A DNA stretch of 64,000 nt from positions 2,914,001-2,978,000 of the forward strand of contig NC_014837.1 of NCBI RefSeq assembly GCF_000175935.2, given 5' to 3'. This document shows, in pieces, positions 21,146-29,624 of the stretch (position 1 is the stretch's first letter; every line of letters begins with the position of its first letter). Both the position numbers and the translations under genes were made by a program. The notes under the pieces are model-generated. The model was not told the origin of the DNA. It searched no databases and saw only the letters and a program-made list of their open reading frames with translations. The DNA comes from Pantoea sp. At-9b. Its GTDB lineage: Bacteria; Pseudomonadota; Gammaproteobacteria; Enterobacterales; Enterobacteriaceae.

Positions 21146-23101
21146 TTAGCCCTCATTCACCCAAATACGCATCTCCCCTTCCCCACGGTTAGCCCAGCTA
21201 AACCACGGAATAAAGGTCAGGGTCTGCGTCTGGCGAATAGCGGGAGAGTGGTCATAGTGCCACAGTGATTGTTGCTCCGGCGCGCGGGTGCTGTGTTTGC
21301 TGCCTTCGGCCTGAATCAGTACCTTGTGCGCGAACAACCCCTTGCCTTCGAAGGTACGGAAAGTCGCCGTCTGCGGTAGCCACAGGTTATGCAGCTCCTC
21401 ACCGTTATCCGCCTGCTCAAGACAATACACCAGCGGCCCACGTTGCAGCGCCACTTTGCCCGCCACATGACGCACCAGCGGATTGCCATAGACGCGACGT
21501 ACCGGCATCGGCAAGGTCAGCGTCAGGGTATCGCCCTCGCTCCAGCTACGGTTGATGTGCAGATAGCCTTTCCGAATATCGCTGGCTACCGCGGCATCGT
21601 TCAGTGTGACCTGTGGCGCATCGCACCAGTCCGGCAAGCGTAACGCCAGCGTGTGTTGCACCGGTTGCGGTGAATCAATGGTGATGGTTACCGTCTCCTG
21701 CCACGGGAAGTTGCCGTTGATGCGCAATCGCAGAGTCTGCTCGCCCACCGGCACTTCAAGGCTGTTGCCGACATAGAGATTGATATACAACGCCTCTTCA
21801 CGCGGCGTGTAGATGTAATGACCGAGAGAGGTCAGTACACGGGCAATGTTGGGCGGGCAGCAGGCACAACCGAACCAACGCTGGCGCACCGGTTTGACGT
21901 GATCATAGATATGGTTAAAGCTGAGGGTTTTTGGGTGTACCTCCAGCGGATTAACGTAGAAGAAGTGTTTGCCGTCCAGTGCCATACCGCCCAGCACAGT
22001 GTTATACAACGCCCGTTCCATCACATCGGCGTATTGGCTGTCGGCCTCCATCTCCAGCATGCGGCGGGCAAACATCATCAGACCAATTGATGCACAACTT
22101 TCGGCATATACGCTGTCGTTCGGCAAATCGTAATCACTGCTGAAGGCTTCGCCGCTGCTTTGCGAACCGATACCGCCGGTGATGTACAACTGACGCTGAG
22201 CCATGTTATGCCACAGGCGCAAACAGTCCTGACGTTTCGCCTCATCCTGGCTGAGCCTCGCCAGATGCGCCACCCCGGTCATCAGATAGACAAAGCGTAC
22301 CGCATGGCCGATCGCGGTTTGTTGCTCGGCAATCGGCTGATGGGCCTGGCTGTAGGCTTTATCTTTGACCATCCATGCCGGGCCATAGGTGTTCCAGTAA
22401 GAGGTTTTGCCGCGCTTTTCATATTCGCTATCGTAGAAATGCGGCTGCGTGCCACGCTGCTCGACAAAGTAGTTTACCAGTGCCCGGTAACGTGGCTGCT
22501 GCGTCACTTCATGCAGGCGCATCAACGCCAGTTCAATTTCCGGGTGCCCCGGATAACCGTGCAACTGCGTGTCGCCCGGTCCGAACACGCTGTCGATATG
22601 GTCGGCAAGTTTACACACCACCTCCAGCAAACGGCGTTTGCCGGTCGCCTGAAAGAACGCGACACCGGCCTCGATCATATGCCCGGCACAATACAGCTCG
22701 TGACATTCCGCGAGGTTGGTCCAGCGTTCGCCAGGCGCTTTGACGGTGAAATAGGTGTTGAGATAGCCATCGTCACACTGGGCGGCGGCGATCAGTTCAA
22801 TCACTTCATCGGCGGTTTTCTCCAGCTCCGCGTCCGGCTGCTGGCAAAGCGACCAGGCCACCGCTTCCAGCCACTTTGCCACGTCACTGTCCTGAAACAC
22901 CATGCCGTAGAACTCACCGCTCTGTAACCCGGCGGCGATGCGGAAATTTTCAATCGCATGGCTGGGATCGGCTTCCGCAATACGATCGTTCAGCGCCTCC
23001 CACTGATAAGGGATCACGACCTCCCGCACCAGTTGCTGATACTGACCCAGAAACGGATCGTTAATTTTAAGCTTATGCAGATCGACTTCCATCACAGACA
23101 T
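21146..23101 (-). CDS. GH127 family beta-L-arabinofuranosidase
   Basis: The 651-aa protein is started at MSVMEVDLHKL because AAGGAG lies 6 nt upstream; the longer frame adds 16 unconserved residues. It belongs to glycoside hydrolase family 127 (DUF1680). The zinc-binding cysteine cluster of the catalytic centre is visible in WFGCACCPPNIAR at about 401-413, downstream of helical-barrel motifs such as GHMIEAGVAFFQATG and GYPGHPEIELALMRL. No signal peptide is evident, so it should act in the cytoplasm on imported arabinosides. It shares a transcript with the GPH transporter 10 bp upstream. Exact substrate is inferred from the family only. Confidence 0.9.
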   Translation of the reverse strand: MSVMEVDLHKLKINDPFLGQYQQLVREVVIPYQWEALNDRIAEADPSHAIENFRIAAGLQSGEFYGMVFQDSDVAKWLEAVAWSLCQQPDAELEKTADEVIELIAAAQCDDGYLNTYFTVKAPGERWTNLAECHELYCAGHMIEAGVAFFQATGKRRLLEVVCKLADHIDSVFGPGDTQLHGYPGHPEIELALMRLHEVTQQPRYRALVNYFVEQRGTQPHFYDSEYEKRGKTSYWNTYGPAWMVKDKAYSQAHQPIAEQQTAIGHAVRFVYLMTGVAHLARLSQDEAKRQDCLRLWHNMAQRQLYITGGIGSQSSGEAFSSDYDLPNDSVYAESCASIGLMMFARRMLEMEADSQYADVMERALYNTVLGGMALDGKHFFYVNPLEVHPKTLSFNHIYDHVKPVRQRWFGCACCPPNIARVLTSLGHYIYTPREEALYINLYVGNSLEVPVGEQTLRLRINGNFPWQETVTITIDSPQPVQHTLALRLPDWCDAPQVTLNDAAVASDIRKGYLHINRSWSEGDTLTLTLPMPVRRVYGNPLVRHVAGKVALQRGPLVYCLEQADNGEELHNLWLPQTATFRTFEGKGLFAHKVLIQAEGSKHSTRAPEQQSLWHYDHSPAIRQTQTLTFIPWFSWANRGEGEMRIWVNEG

Positions 23102-23111
23102 AATGTTCTCC

Positions 23112-24512
23112 TTAAGACTGAACATGGCGGACACGCAGATCGCTGGCAATACGCGCCATCAAGGGATTATTGAGTTTGCAGGCAAGAATGGTAAACGCCA
23201 GCAGCAAGTGAAACAGGGCAGGCAGCAGGGTTTCCATGCTGGTCATGCCGTGCAGAGATGCCGCTGTCTGGTTGCCTGCGCCAGGTTGATAAGCGACGAA
23301 GATAAACACCAGGCTGATAATCCCGGCACTGGAAGCCCAGGCAAGCTTGATGCAAAACAGGTTAAAGGCAAAGTTCATCCCCGAAGAGCGCACGCCGGTT
23401 TTCCATTCGCCGTAATCATCGGCAAAGGCCATCAGCGCAAAATGCAGCGGCAACGTGAAGCCAAGGATGACGCCATTGCCGAGGATCACCGCCAGCCACA
23501 GGGTTTGCCAGGCCGGGCCGGTGGGCAGCAACCACATCAACACCGCCAGCGCCGCCAGCACGATGTTGGTCCAGTAGTAAAGTCTGACGGTGTCCACGCG
23601 TTTTGACAGCGGGCTGACCAGCACCGAACCCAGGATCGAGGCAAAGGTCACCATGGTAAAAAACAATGAGGTGTAAGCGGTACTGCCCTGCAAGACATAG
23701 GTGATGAAGTACATGTACCCGCCACCCCGGATGTTGAACACATTGATCAACAGGAATGACATCAACAGCATCAATAACAGTTGGTCGTTTTGGCGTAATC
23801 CGGCCAGATGCTCGCGCAGGGTAAATTTACCCATGTGGTCAAGTGAGACACGCTCACGTACCCAGAAGAAGCAGCACAGGAACATCACCACCGCTACGCT
23901 ACACAGTATCCCCACGCCCAATTGATAGCCTTGTGCGGCATTGCCGTTACCCAACGTTGCAACCAGCCACGGCAGGCCGACCGAAACCAGAAAACCCGCC
24001 ACGCCACACAACACAAAACGCCATGACTGGCAGGAAATCACTTCGCTATGACGGCTGGTCATGGTGTTAATCAGCGCGCAGTAAGGCACGTTAATCGCGG
24101 TATAGCTGACCGAAAGCAACAGATAGGTGCCGAACGCCCAGACGATCTTCATGTTCATGCTGACATCAGGGACGGTAAAGGTCAGTACGCCGATGATGCC
24201 AATCGGCACGGCAATCCAAAGCTGCCACGGGCGAAAGCGTCCCCAGCGGCTCTGAGTACGGTCAGCCAGGATGCCCATGATCGGATCGGATACCGCATCA
24301 AATACGCGTAGCGCCATAAACAGCGTTCCGACCAGCGCGGGTGTCAGGCCGAAGACATCGGTATAGAAAAATGTCAGGAAATTCATGATCAGGCAGGTGA
24401 TCACCGTGCCACCGGCGTCACCCAACCCGTAACCGATTTTCTCACGCAGGGAGAGCGCATCGCTCGTGGCCTGCTGCGCCAGTTCGGTTTGGGTAATCGG
24501 GGTAGAAGTCAT
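23112..24512 (-). CDS. GPH family sugar:cation symporter (MelB-like)
   Basis: A 466-aa MFS transporter of the glycoside-pentoside-hexuronide family. The start [14 protein letters not shown] is preceded by GAGGAG. Family signatures are [14 protein letters not shown] at about 29-42, [26 protein letters not shown] in the first cytoplasmic loop (quoted here only as [20 protein letters not shown]), and twelve hydrophobic segments. With the GH127 enzyme it likely imports an L-arabinose-containing glycoside by Na+ or H+ symport. It is divergent from an AraC-type regulator. Confidence 0.9.
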   Translation of the reverse strand: MTSTPITQTELAQQATSDALSLREKIGYGLGDAGGTVITCLIMNFLTFFYTDVFGLTPALVGTLFMALRVFDAVSDPIMGILADRTQSRWGRFRPWQLWIAVPIGIIGVLTFTVPDVSMNMKIVWAFGTYLLLSVSYTAINVPYCALINTMTSRHSEVISCQSWRFVLCGVAGFLVSVGLPWLVATLGNGNAAQGYQLGVGILCSVAVVMFLCCFFWVRERVSLDHMGKFTLREHLAGLRQNDQLLLMLLMSFLLINVFNIRGGGYMYFITYVLQGSTAYTSLFFTMVTFASILGSVLVSPLSKRVDTVRLYYWTNIVLAALAVLMWLLPTGPAWQTLWLAVILGNGVILGFTLPLHFALMAFADDYGEWKTGVRSSGMNFAFNLFCIKLAWASSAGIISLVFIFVAYQPGAGNQTAASLHGMTSMETLLPALFHLLLAFTILACKLNNPLMARIASDLRVRHVQS

Positions 24513-24751
24513 TGCCAACTCCTCATCAGGGTCAGAGTCCATTACCCGCATCTGGGCGGGCTTATTCGTGGGTACGGATTTATTCTGCCCGGAATACTAC
24601 GGGCAACAAGGGAAGGGAAAAGTATAAAAAGGGGGTAATTCCGACCTTGTTCGCAAAATGTGAACTGGATCGGGCATCGAAGTAATTAATGTTTAATAAT
24701 CAATCACAAAATGAATTTTACGCCGTTAAACAAGCGAAAAAGTGAATACCG

Positions 24752-25570
24752 ATGCTCGAATTATCCATAGCGTTTCCGATTCAGGTACAGAATGGCGGGT
24801 TGTTTATTTCACGTGGGGTGGGAAGCCATCCGGCACGCACCCTGACTTCGTGGGAAGTGATTTTTGTCGAGCGCGGCCAACTGCAAATCCGCGAAGATGA
24901 TCGTCTGTTTACCGTGCAGGCGGGCGAGAGCTTGCTGCTGCGTCCTGGGCATCGCCATGTGGGGGAAGGCGCGTTTCCTGCTGACCTCAAATTCTACTGG
25001 CTGCATTTTGACTGGCTGAAAGGGATGGGTGAAACGGGGTTACATCCAGCGCACCTCGACATCCCTCAGTACACGCGCGTCAGCGATCCCCAATACGTCA
25101 TTTCACTGTTTCGCCAGTTTCTCAGCGAGCAGGAAAACATTCACCGCAGCATCGCGCTGGAGTGTATTTTATTGCTGATCCTGCAACAAATCGCCGCGCC
25201 CGCTGCGCAGGAGAGCGCCAATGATAGCCCCGGACTGGCGCTGGCGTGGAAAGCCCATCAGATCATCCGCACCCAATTCCACCTGCCGCTCTCCACCTCC
25301 TCACTGGCAAAAGAGCTGCACTGCAACGCCGATTATCTCGGACGCGTTTATCGCCGTACCTTTCGTCTGACGCTGACGGAAGCCCTCCACCGCCAGCGGG
25401 TGCTGATGGCCGAGAAGCTACTGATCAACAATTCGTTGTCATTGACCGAAGTGGGCCGACAGTGCGGATTCAACGACACCAGCTACTTTCGCCAGATCTT
25501 TCGTAAACATACCGGTCTGACCCCGGCGGGCTGGAAACGTCGCTACTGCAAGGAACATATCAACTCTTAA
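24752..25570 (+). CDS. AraC-family regulator of the GH127/GPH operon
   Basis: The 272-aa protein has an N-terminal cupin sensor domain (HPARTLTSWEVIFVERG near 27-43; PGHRHVGEG) and a C-terminal double helix-turn-helix (LAKELHCNADYLGRVYRRTF and VGRQCGFNDTSYFRQIFRKH). It is divergent from the arabinosidase/transporter operon across 239 bp and probably activates it when the imported sugar is bound. Its last 11 bases overlap the end of the convergent second AraC-type gene. Confidence 0.88.
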   Translation: MLELSIAFPIQVQNGGLFISRGVGSHPARTLTSWEVIFVERGQLQIREDDRLFTVQAGESLLLRPGHRHVGEGAFPADLKFYWLHFDWLKGMGETGLHPAHLDIPQYTRVSDPQYVISLFRQFLSEQENIHRSIALECILLLILQQIAAPAAQESANDSPGLALAWKAHQIIRTQFHLPLSTSSLAKELHCNADYLGRVYRRTFRLTLTEALHRQRVLMAEKLLINNSLSLTEVGRQCGFNDTSYFRQIFRKHTGLTPAGWKRRYCKEHINS

Positions 25571-26330
25571 GCGCAAAGTAGCGTTGCGGCGTCATTCCCA
25601 GTACCTTGCTGAACATGGTAATCAGCGCGCTGCCGTTGCAATATCCCTGCCGAAGGGCGATCTCTTCCACCGACACGCCCTGGGACAACTGATGAATGGA
25701 CGCCATAATGGTGAGCTGCTGCCGCCACTGTGCAAACGTCATACCGGTGTGCTGACGGAACAAACGGGCGATGGTACGCGATGTTGTCCCCAATTGCTGA
25801 CTCAACGTCTCCAGCGTGGCATTGTTGTCTGGCTGCGCGAGCAGCATCCCGGTTAACGCCCGCAATCGCGGCTCGGTCACCCTCGGCAGACACCCCACCA
25901 TGGCAGGCGTTGCCTGGCTCAATTCATTGAATAACAGTGGCAGAATCAATGCATTGCGTGACGGGTGCTGCGCATGCAGTTCATTGACCAACTGATGCAC
26001 CAGCGGAGTCACCTGCAGCGGACATAACGCTTCAATACATTTTTTTTCCCCCGCATCAGACAGGTAGAGATTGTGGGTTTGCGTACCGGCCTGAGCATGG
26101 GTTTGATGTGGCAGCCCCGAGGGTATCCACAGTCCTCGCCAGGGGGGTAGCGTCCAGCTCGCCTGCTCGGTGTGGATGGTCAGCGCGCCACGGCTGCACC
26201 AGGTTAACTGCACCGTTGCGTGCGAATGCCAGGCCTGCGCCTGCTCCTGGGCATAAAAATAGGCTACCGCTGTGGGTGCCGGGGTTGCAGTCAGCATCTC
26301 AGGCTTGAGCTGCGGTATTTGGCCTTTCAT
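25560..26330 (-). CDS. AraC-family regulator, probably of the hydroxamate uptake genes
   Basis: The start is placed at MKGQIPQLKPEML because GAGGAGGGCG precedes it; the frame runs upstream to 26396 without a ribosome site. The 256-aa protein has a short cupin domain (YAQEQAQAWHSHATVQ) and a C-terminal AraC HTH (LSQQLGTTSRTIARLFRQH; EEIALRQGYCNGSALITMF). Such NimR-like regulators control adjacent transport genes. It is divergent from the TonB-dependent receptor, which makes that its likely target. Confidence 0.85.
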   Translation of the reverse strand: MKGQIPQLKPEMLTATPAPTAVAYFYAQEQAQAWHSHATVQLTWCSRGALTIHTEQASWTLPPWRGLWIPSGLPHQTHAQAGTQTHNLYLSDAGEKKCIEALCPLQVTPLVHQLVNELHAQHPSRNALILPLLFNELSQATPAMVGCLPRVTEPRLRALTGMLLAQPDNNATLETLSQQLGTTSRTIARLFRQHTGMTFAQWRQQLTIMASIHQLSQGVSVEEIALRQGYCNGSALITMFSKVLGMTPQRYFALKS

Positions 26331-26453
26331 CGCCCTCCTCGCGGGATATCTGAAAATTTGGTCACGATTTGTCGTTTGCGACAACCTTTGTCGCATTTTC
26401 AGGGTTAATTATTCAGACACAGATTAACAGACAACTGCCATCTTTTAATAAGA

Positions 26454-26472
26454 AATAAAATCATTATCATTC
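26454..26472. promoter_or_regulatory. Fur box upstream of the TonB receptor
   Basis: AATAAAATCATTATCATTC matches the Fur consensus half-sites (TNATTATCATT) in the receptor promoter region, about 130 bp ahead of the start. It supports repression under iron sufficiency. Confidence 0.7.
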
Positions 26473-26602
26473 GCCTTCTCCTGGTCAGGATTACCCGTTA
26501 CGCTGCCCTCTCCTTATCGTAACGCGAGTCAAAAAAGCCTTATCCAGTATGCATTTTTAATGGTGAGCATTTCTTTAACTTCTTCAGAGATAGGGAAAAT
26601 TG

Positions 26603-28759
26603 ATGTGCAAAATGACAGGCATGAGCAAAGCGCCTTTCGCACTCAGCATGATTGCGTTACTGCTGATCGCGTGCAGAACCAGTGCTGCCGATCAGCAAAT
26701 GGTGGTCACCGCTACCCAGCCAGATAACCAAACGCAGCGGATGGACGGCAGCGGCGTCGTAGCTACCAGCACCACCAGCGCCACGAAAACCGCCACGCCC
26801 AAAATTGAGGTACCGCAATCGGTCTCCAGCGTGACGCGTAAGCAGATGGATTTGCAGGCAGCACAAACCGCCGCTGAAGCGTTGCGATACACCTCCGGCG
26901 TCGTCTCCGAGATCCGTGGTGCATCCAGCAGCGGTGCCGGATACATGTTCAGCCGTGGTTTCTATCTGGAGCAGTTCCTTGATGGCGCAAGGATGCCGAG
27001 CGATAGCAGTTTCGGCTATGCCATCGCCAACTATGACACTTACGGTTTTAGCAGCATTGAAGTGCTGCACGGCCCGGCATCGGTCCTGTACGGCCAGGTG
27101 AATCCGGGCGGCGTGGTCAATCTGACCAGCAAAAAACCCACCGAAACACCGGTACACGAGGTCTTTGTCACCGCAGGCAGCCATGACCATCTGCAAACCG
27201 GCTTTGACGTTGGCGGTAAGGCCAATGATGACGGCACCCTGCTCTATCGCCTGACGGCCAGCGGCACCGACAGCAAAACCCAGGTGGATGATACCCGCCA
27301 GAAGCATGTTTATGTCGCGCCAGCACTGACCTGGAAGCCAAATGATGACACCTCACTGACGGTGTTGGCGAAGTATCAGCGTGATCCTGATGTGGGTTAT
27401 TACAACTTTGTTCCGGCGGTTGGCAGCGTGTTCAACACGCCTAACGGGAAAATTTCACCGCATACCAACCTTGGCGATCCCAACTTTGATCACCACTCAC
27501 GCACCCAATTCTCGGTGGGCTACGAATTCTGGCATCGCCTGAACGACAGCCTGATGATGCGGCAAAATGTCCATTACAGCGATGTAAAAGATAATCTGGA
27601 GAATGTGTTCACCAACGGCTATGCCAGCGGTTCCGACCGGGTATTGAATCGCTACGCGTTCTTTAACCACGAACAGGCGAAAACACTGTCGGTCGATAAC
27701 CAGCTCGAAGCCGAGTTCAACACCGGCGCGATCTCGCACCAATTGTTGTCAGGCGTCGACTTCCAGCGCGTGCTGTATCGTGAAACCGTCGGTTTAGGTG
27801 CCGCCTCGACCATCGATGCCTTCGCTCCGAGTTACAGCGATATCAGCATGCCGGCCACCAGCTCAGACGATCATATCCGCCAAAAGCAACTGGGCGTGTA
27901 TAGCCAGGATCAGATGCGCTTCGGCAACTGGAGCTACTTGCTGGGCATCCGCGAGGACTGGGCGCATGCCGATGATGTCAATCCGGTGACCGACTCCTCC
28001 ACCGAGCAATCCGCCCGCGCCTTTACCTGGCGTACCGGTTTGGTGTATCAGTTTGATAACGGCATCGCACCCTATGCCAGCTTCGCCAAATCCTTTATCC
28101 CGCAGGTGGGCACCCTGTATGGCGGCGGCATGGCGCAACCGACCACCGCCAATCAATATGAAGTGGGGGTGAAATATCAGCCAACCGGTTTCAACGGCTT
28201 TATCACCACCTCGTGGTTTGATTTGACCGAGAAGAACGTGCTGACCAGCGATCCTGAGCATTCGGGCTATGATACCCAGGCAGGAAAAGTGAGATCGAAA
28301 GGGGTCGAAGTGGAAGGCCACGCCAATCTGACACAGGATCTGACACTGATCACTGCGTACACCTGGCTGAACGCCGTCACCATCGACTCCAATGACAGCG
28401 CCACCACGCTGGACGGCGGTACCACCTCGATGCAGGGCAAACGTCTGTGGGGAATGCCGCGCAATACCGCTTCAGCCTGGCTGGATTACACCTTCCATCA
28501 GGGCGCATTGCAGGGCTTTGGCGTAAATGCCGGGGTACGGTATATCGGGGCCAGTAAAGATACCTCCAACACCATTAACGTCGCCTCTGCCACGGTGATG
28601 GATGCCGGTATCCATTACGACACCGGTGAACACTGGCTGTTTAGCCTGAATGCCAGCAACCTGCTGGATCGCCACTATGTCGCCTCCTGCTATAGCGCTT
28701 CGACTTGTACTTATGCCGAAGGTGCTGACGTGCTGGCAACGGCGCGCTACCGCTGGTAA
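26603..28759 (+). CDS. TonB-dependent ferric hydroxamate-type siderophore receptor
   Basis: The 718-aa outer-membrane receptor belongs to the FhuA/FoxA/FhuE type. After the signal peptide (to about residue 28) there is a TonB box (QQMVVTATQ), a plug domain at about 50-200 with VLHGPASVLYGQVNPGGVVN, and a beta-barrel that ends in aromatic YRW. The start ATG was preferred over the preceding TTG because AGGGAA lies about 7 nt upstream. The exact siderophore cannot be read from sequence; ferrioxamine or another hydroxamate is the family-based guess. fhuD-like and fhuB-like genes follow immediately. Confidence 0.9.
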   Translation: MCKMTGMSKAPFALSMIALLLIACRTSAADQQMVVTATQPDNQTQRMDGSGVVATSTTSATKTATPKIEVPQSVSSVTRKQMDLQAAQTAAEALRYTSGVVSEIRGASSSGAGYMFSRGFYLEQFLDGARMPSDSSFGYAIANYDTYGFSSIEVLHGPASVLYGQVNPGGVVNLTSKKPTETPVHEVFVTAGSHDHLQTGFDVGGKANDDGTLLYRLTASGTDSKTQVDDTRQKHVYVAPALTWKPNDDTSLTVLAKYQRDPDVGYYNFVPAVGSVFNTPNGKISPHTNLGDPNFDHHSRTQFSVGYEFWHRLNDSLMMRQNVHYSDVKDNLENVFTNGYASGSDRVLNRYAFFNHEQAKTLSVDNQLEAEFNTGAISHQLLSGVDFQRVLYRETVGLGAASTIDAFAPSYSDISMPATSSDDHIRQKQLGVYSQDQMRFGNWSYLLGIREDWAHADDVNPVTDSSTEQSARAFTWRTGLVYQFDNGIAPYASFAKSFIPQVGTLYGGGMAQPTTANQYEVGVKYQPTGFNGFITTSWFDLTEKNVLTSDPEHSGYDTQAGKVRSKGVEVEGHANLTQDLTLITAYTWLNAVTIDSNDSATTLDGGTTSMQGKRLWGMPRNTASAWLDYTFHQGALQGFGVNAGVRYIGASKDTSNTINVASATVMDAGIHYDTGEHWLFSLNASNLLDRHYVASCYSASTCTYAEGADVLATARYRW

Positions 28760-28763
28760 TGCG

Positions 28764-29624
28764 ATGAGAAGACGCACGTTGCTGCAAGCAATCGCCTTGT
28801 TCCCGTTGGCGGGCATGGCGTGCCCGGTGGGTGCGTCTTCTCTGTCCATCCCCCGTCTGGTGGTGCTTGACTGGGGGCTGGTGGAAACACTGCTGGCGAT
28901 GGGGATTGTTCCCGCAGGCGTCGCAGAGATTGAGGGCTATCACGCTAACGTGGTGACGCCAGTGATTCCGGCTCAGGTGCCGGACGTCGGGCTGCGACTC
29001 GCACCCAATCTGGAATGGCTACAACAGCTGGCACCGGACTACATTCTGATCAACTCCAGCCAGGAGTCACAGCGCGCCATGCTGGAACGCATCGCGCCGG
29101 TACGCGCCTTTGCCATCTACAGCGATAACGGCACACCTTATCAGCACGCCATTACCGCCACCCGTCAGTTAGGCGAACTTTGTCACCAGCAGGCGGCGGC
29201 CGCACAGTTGATCGCTCAGGCAGCCCACGCATTGCAGCCCTCCCTCCCGCCTGACACAACGCACCTGCCCCTATTGCTGATCCGCTTTTTCGATGCCCGC
29301 CATATTGGTGTTTATGGTCAGCACAGCCTATTCCAGGACGTACTGAACGCCTTCGGGCTGACTAACGGCTGGCAGCAGGCGACCGATTATTGGGGCATCA
29401 GCGTCACCGGGTTGGATAGTCTGGCCGCCAGCCGGGAAGTGCGGATTCTCTACTTCACCCCGTTGCCCGCTAATATGACCCAGGGTCTGGCGGACAATGC
29501 GCTGTGGCATGCCCTGCCAGCCGTACAGGCCGGGCATAGCGCGGCATTACCGGCGTTTTGGGGCTTTGGCATGCTGCCTTCCGCTATCCGCTTTGCCCAA
29601 CAGTTAGCTGCGGTGCTGACATGA
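28764..29624 (+). CDS. FhuD-like periplasmic iron-hydroxamate-binding protein
   Basis: The 286-aa protein starts at MRRRTLLQAIALFPLAG, 4 bp after the receptor stop. Its signal sequence has a twin-arginine-like RRRTLLQ followed by a hydrophobic core, as in E. coli FhuD. The Fe/B12 periplasmic-binding domain follows (VVLDWGLVETLLAMGIVPAG; PDVGLRLAPNLEWLQQLAPD). It hands the ferric siderophore to the FhuB-like permease. The start overlaps the end of an unrelated out-of-phase frame in the receptor. The stop overlaps the fhuB start (ATGATG), which implies translational coupling. Confidence 0.9.
   Translation: MRRRTLLQAIALFPLAGMACPVGASSLSIPRLVVLDWGLVETLLAMGIVPAGVAEIEGYHANVVTPVIPAQVPDVGLRLAPNLEWLQQLAPDYILINSSQESQRAMLERIAPVRAFAIYSDNGTPYQHAITATRQLGELCHQQAAAAQLIAQAAHALQPSLPPDTTHLPLLLIRFFDARHIGVYGQHSLFQDVLNAFGLTNGWQQATDYWGISVTGLDSLAASREVRILYFTPLPANMTQGLADNALWHALPAVQAGHSAALPAFWGFGMLPSAIRFAQQLAAVLT

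Noticed and set aside
22160..22927. A 255-codon frame opposite the GH127 gene
   Set aside because: It is antisense to conserved catalytic-domain sequence and not a plausible protein.
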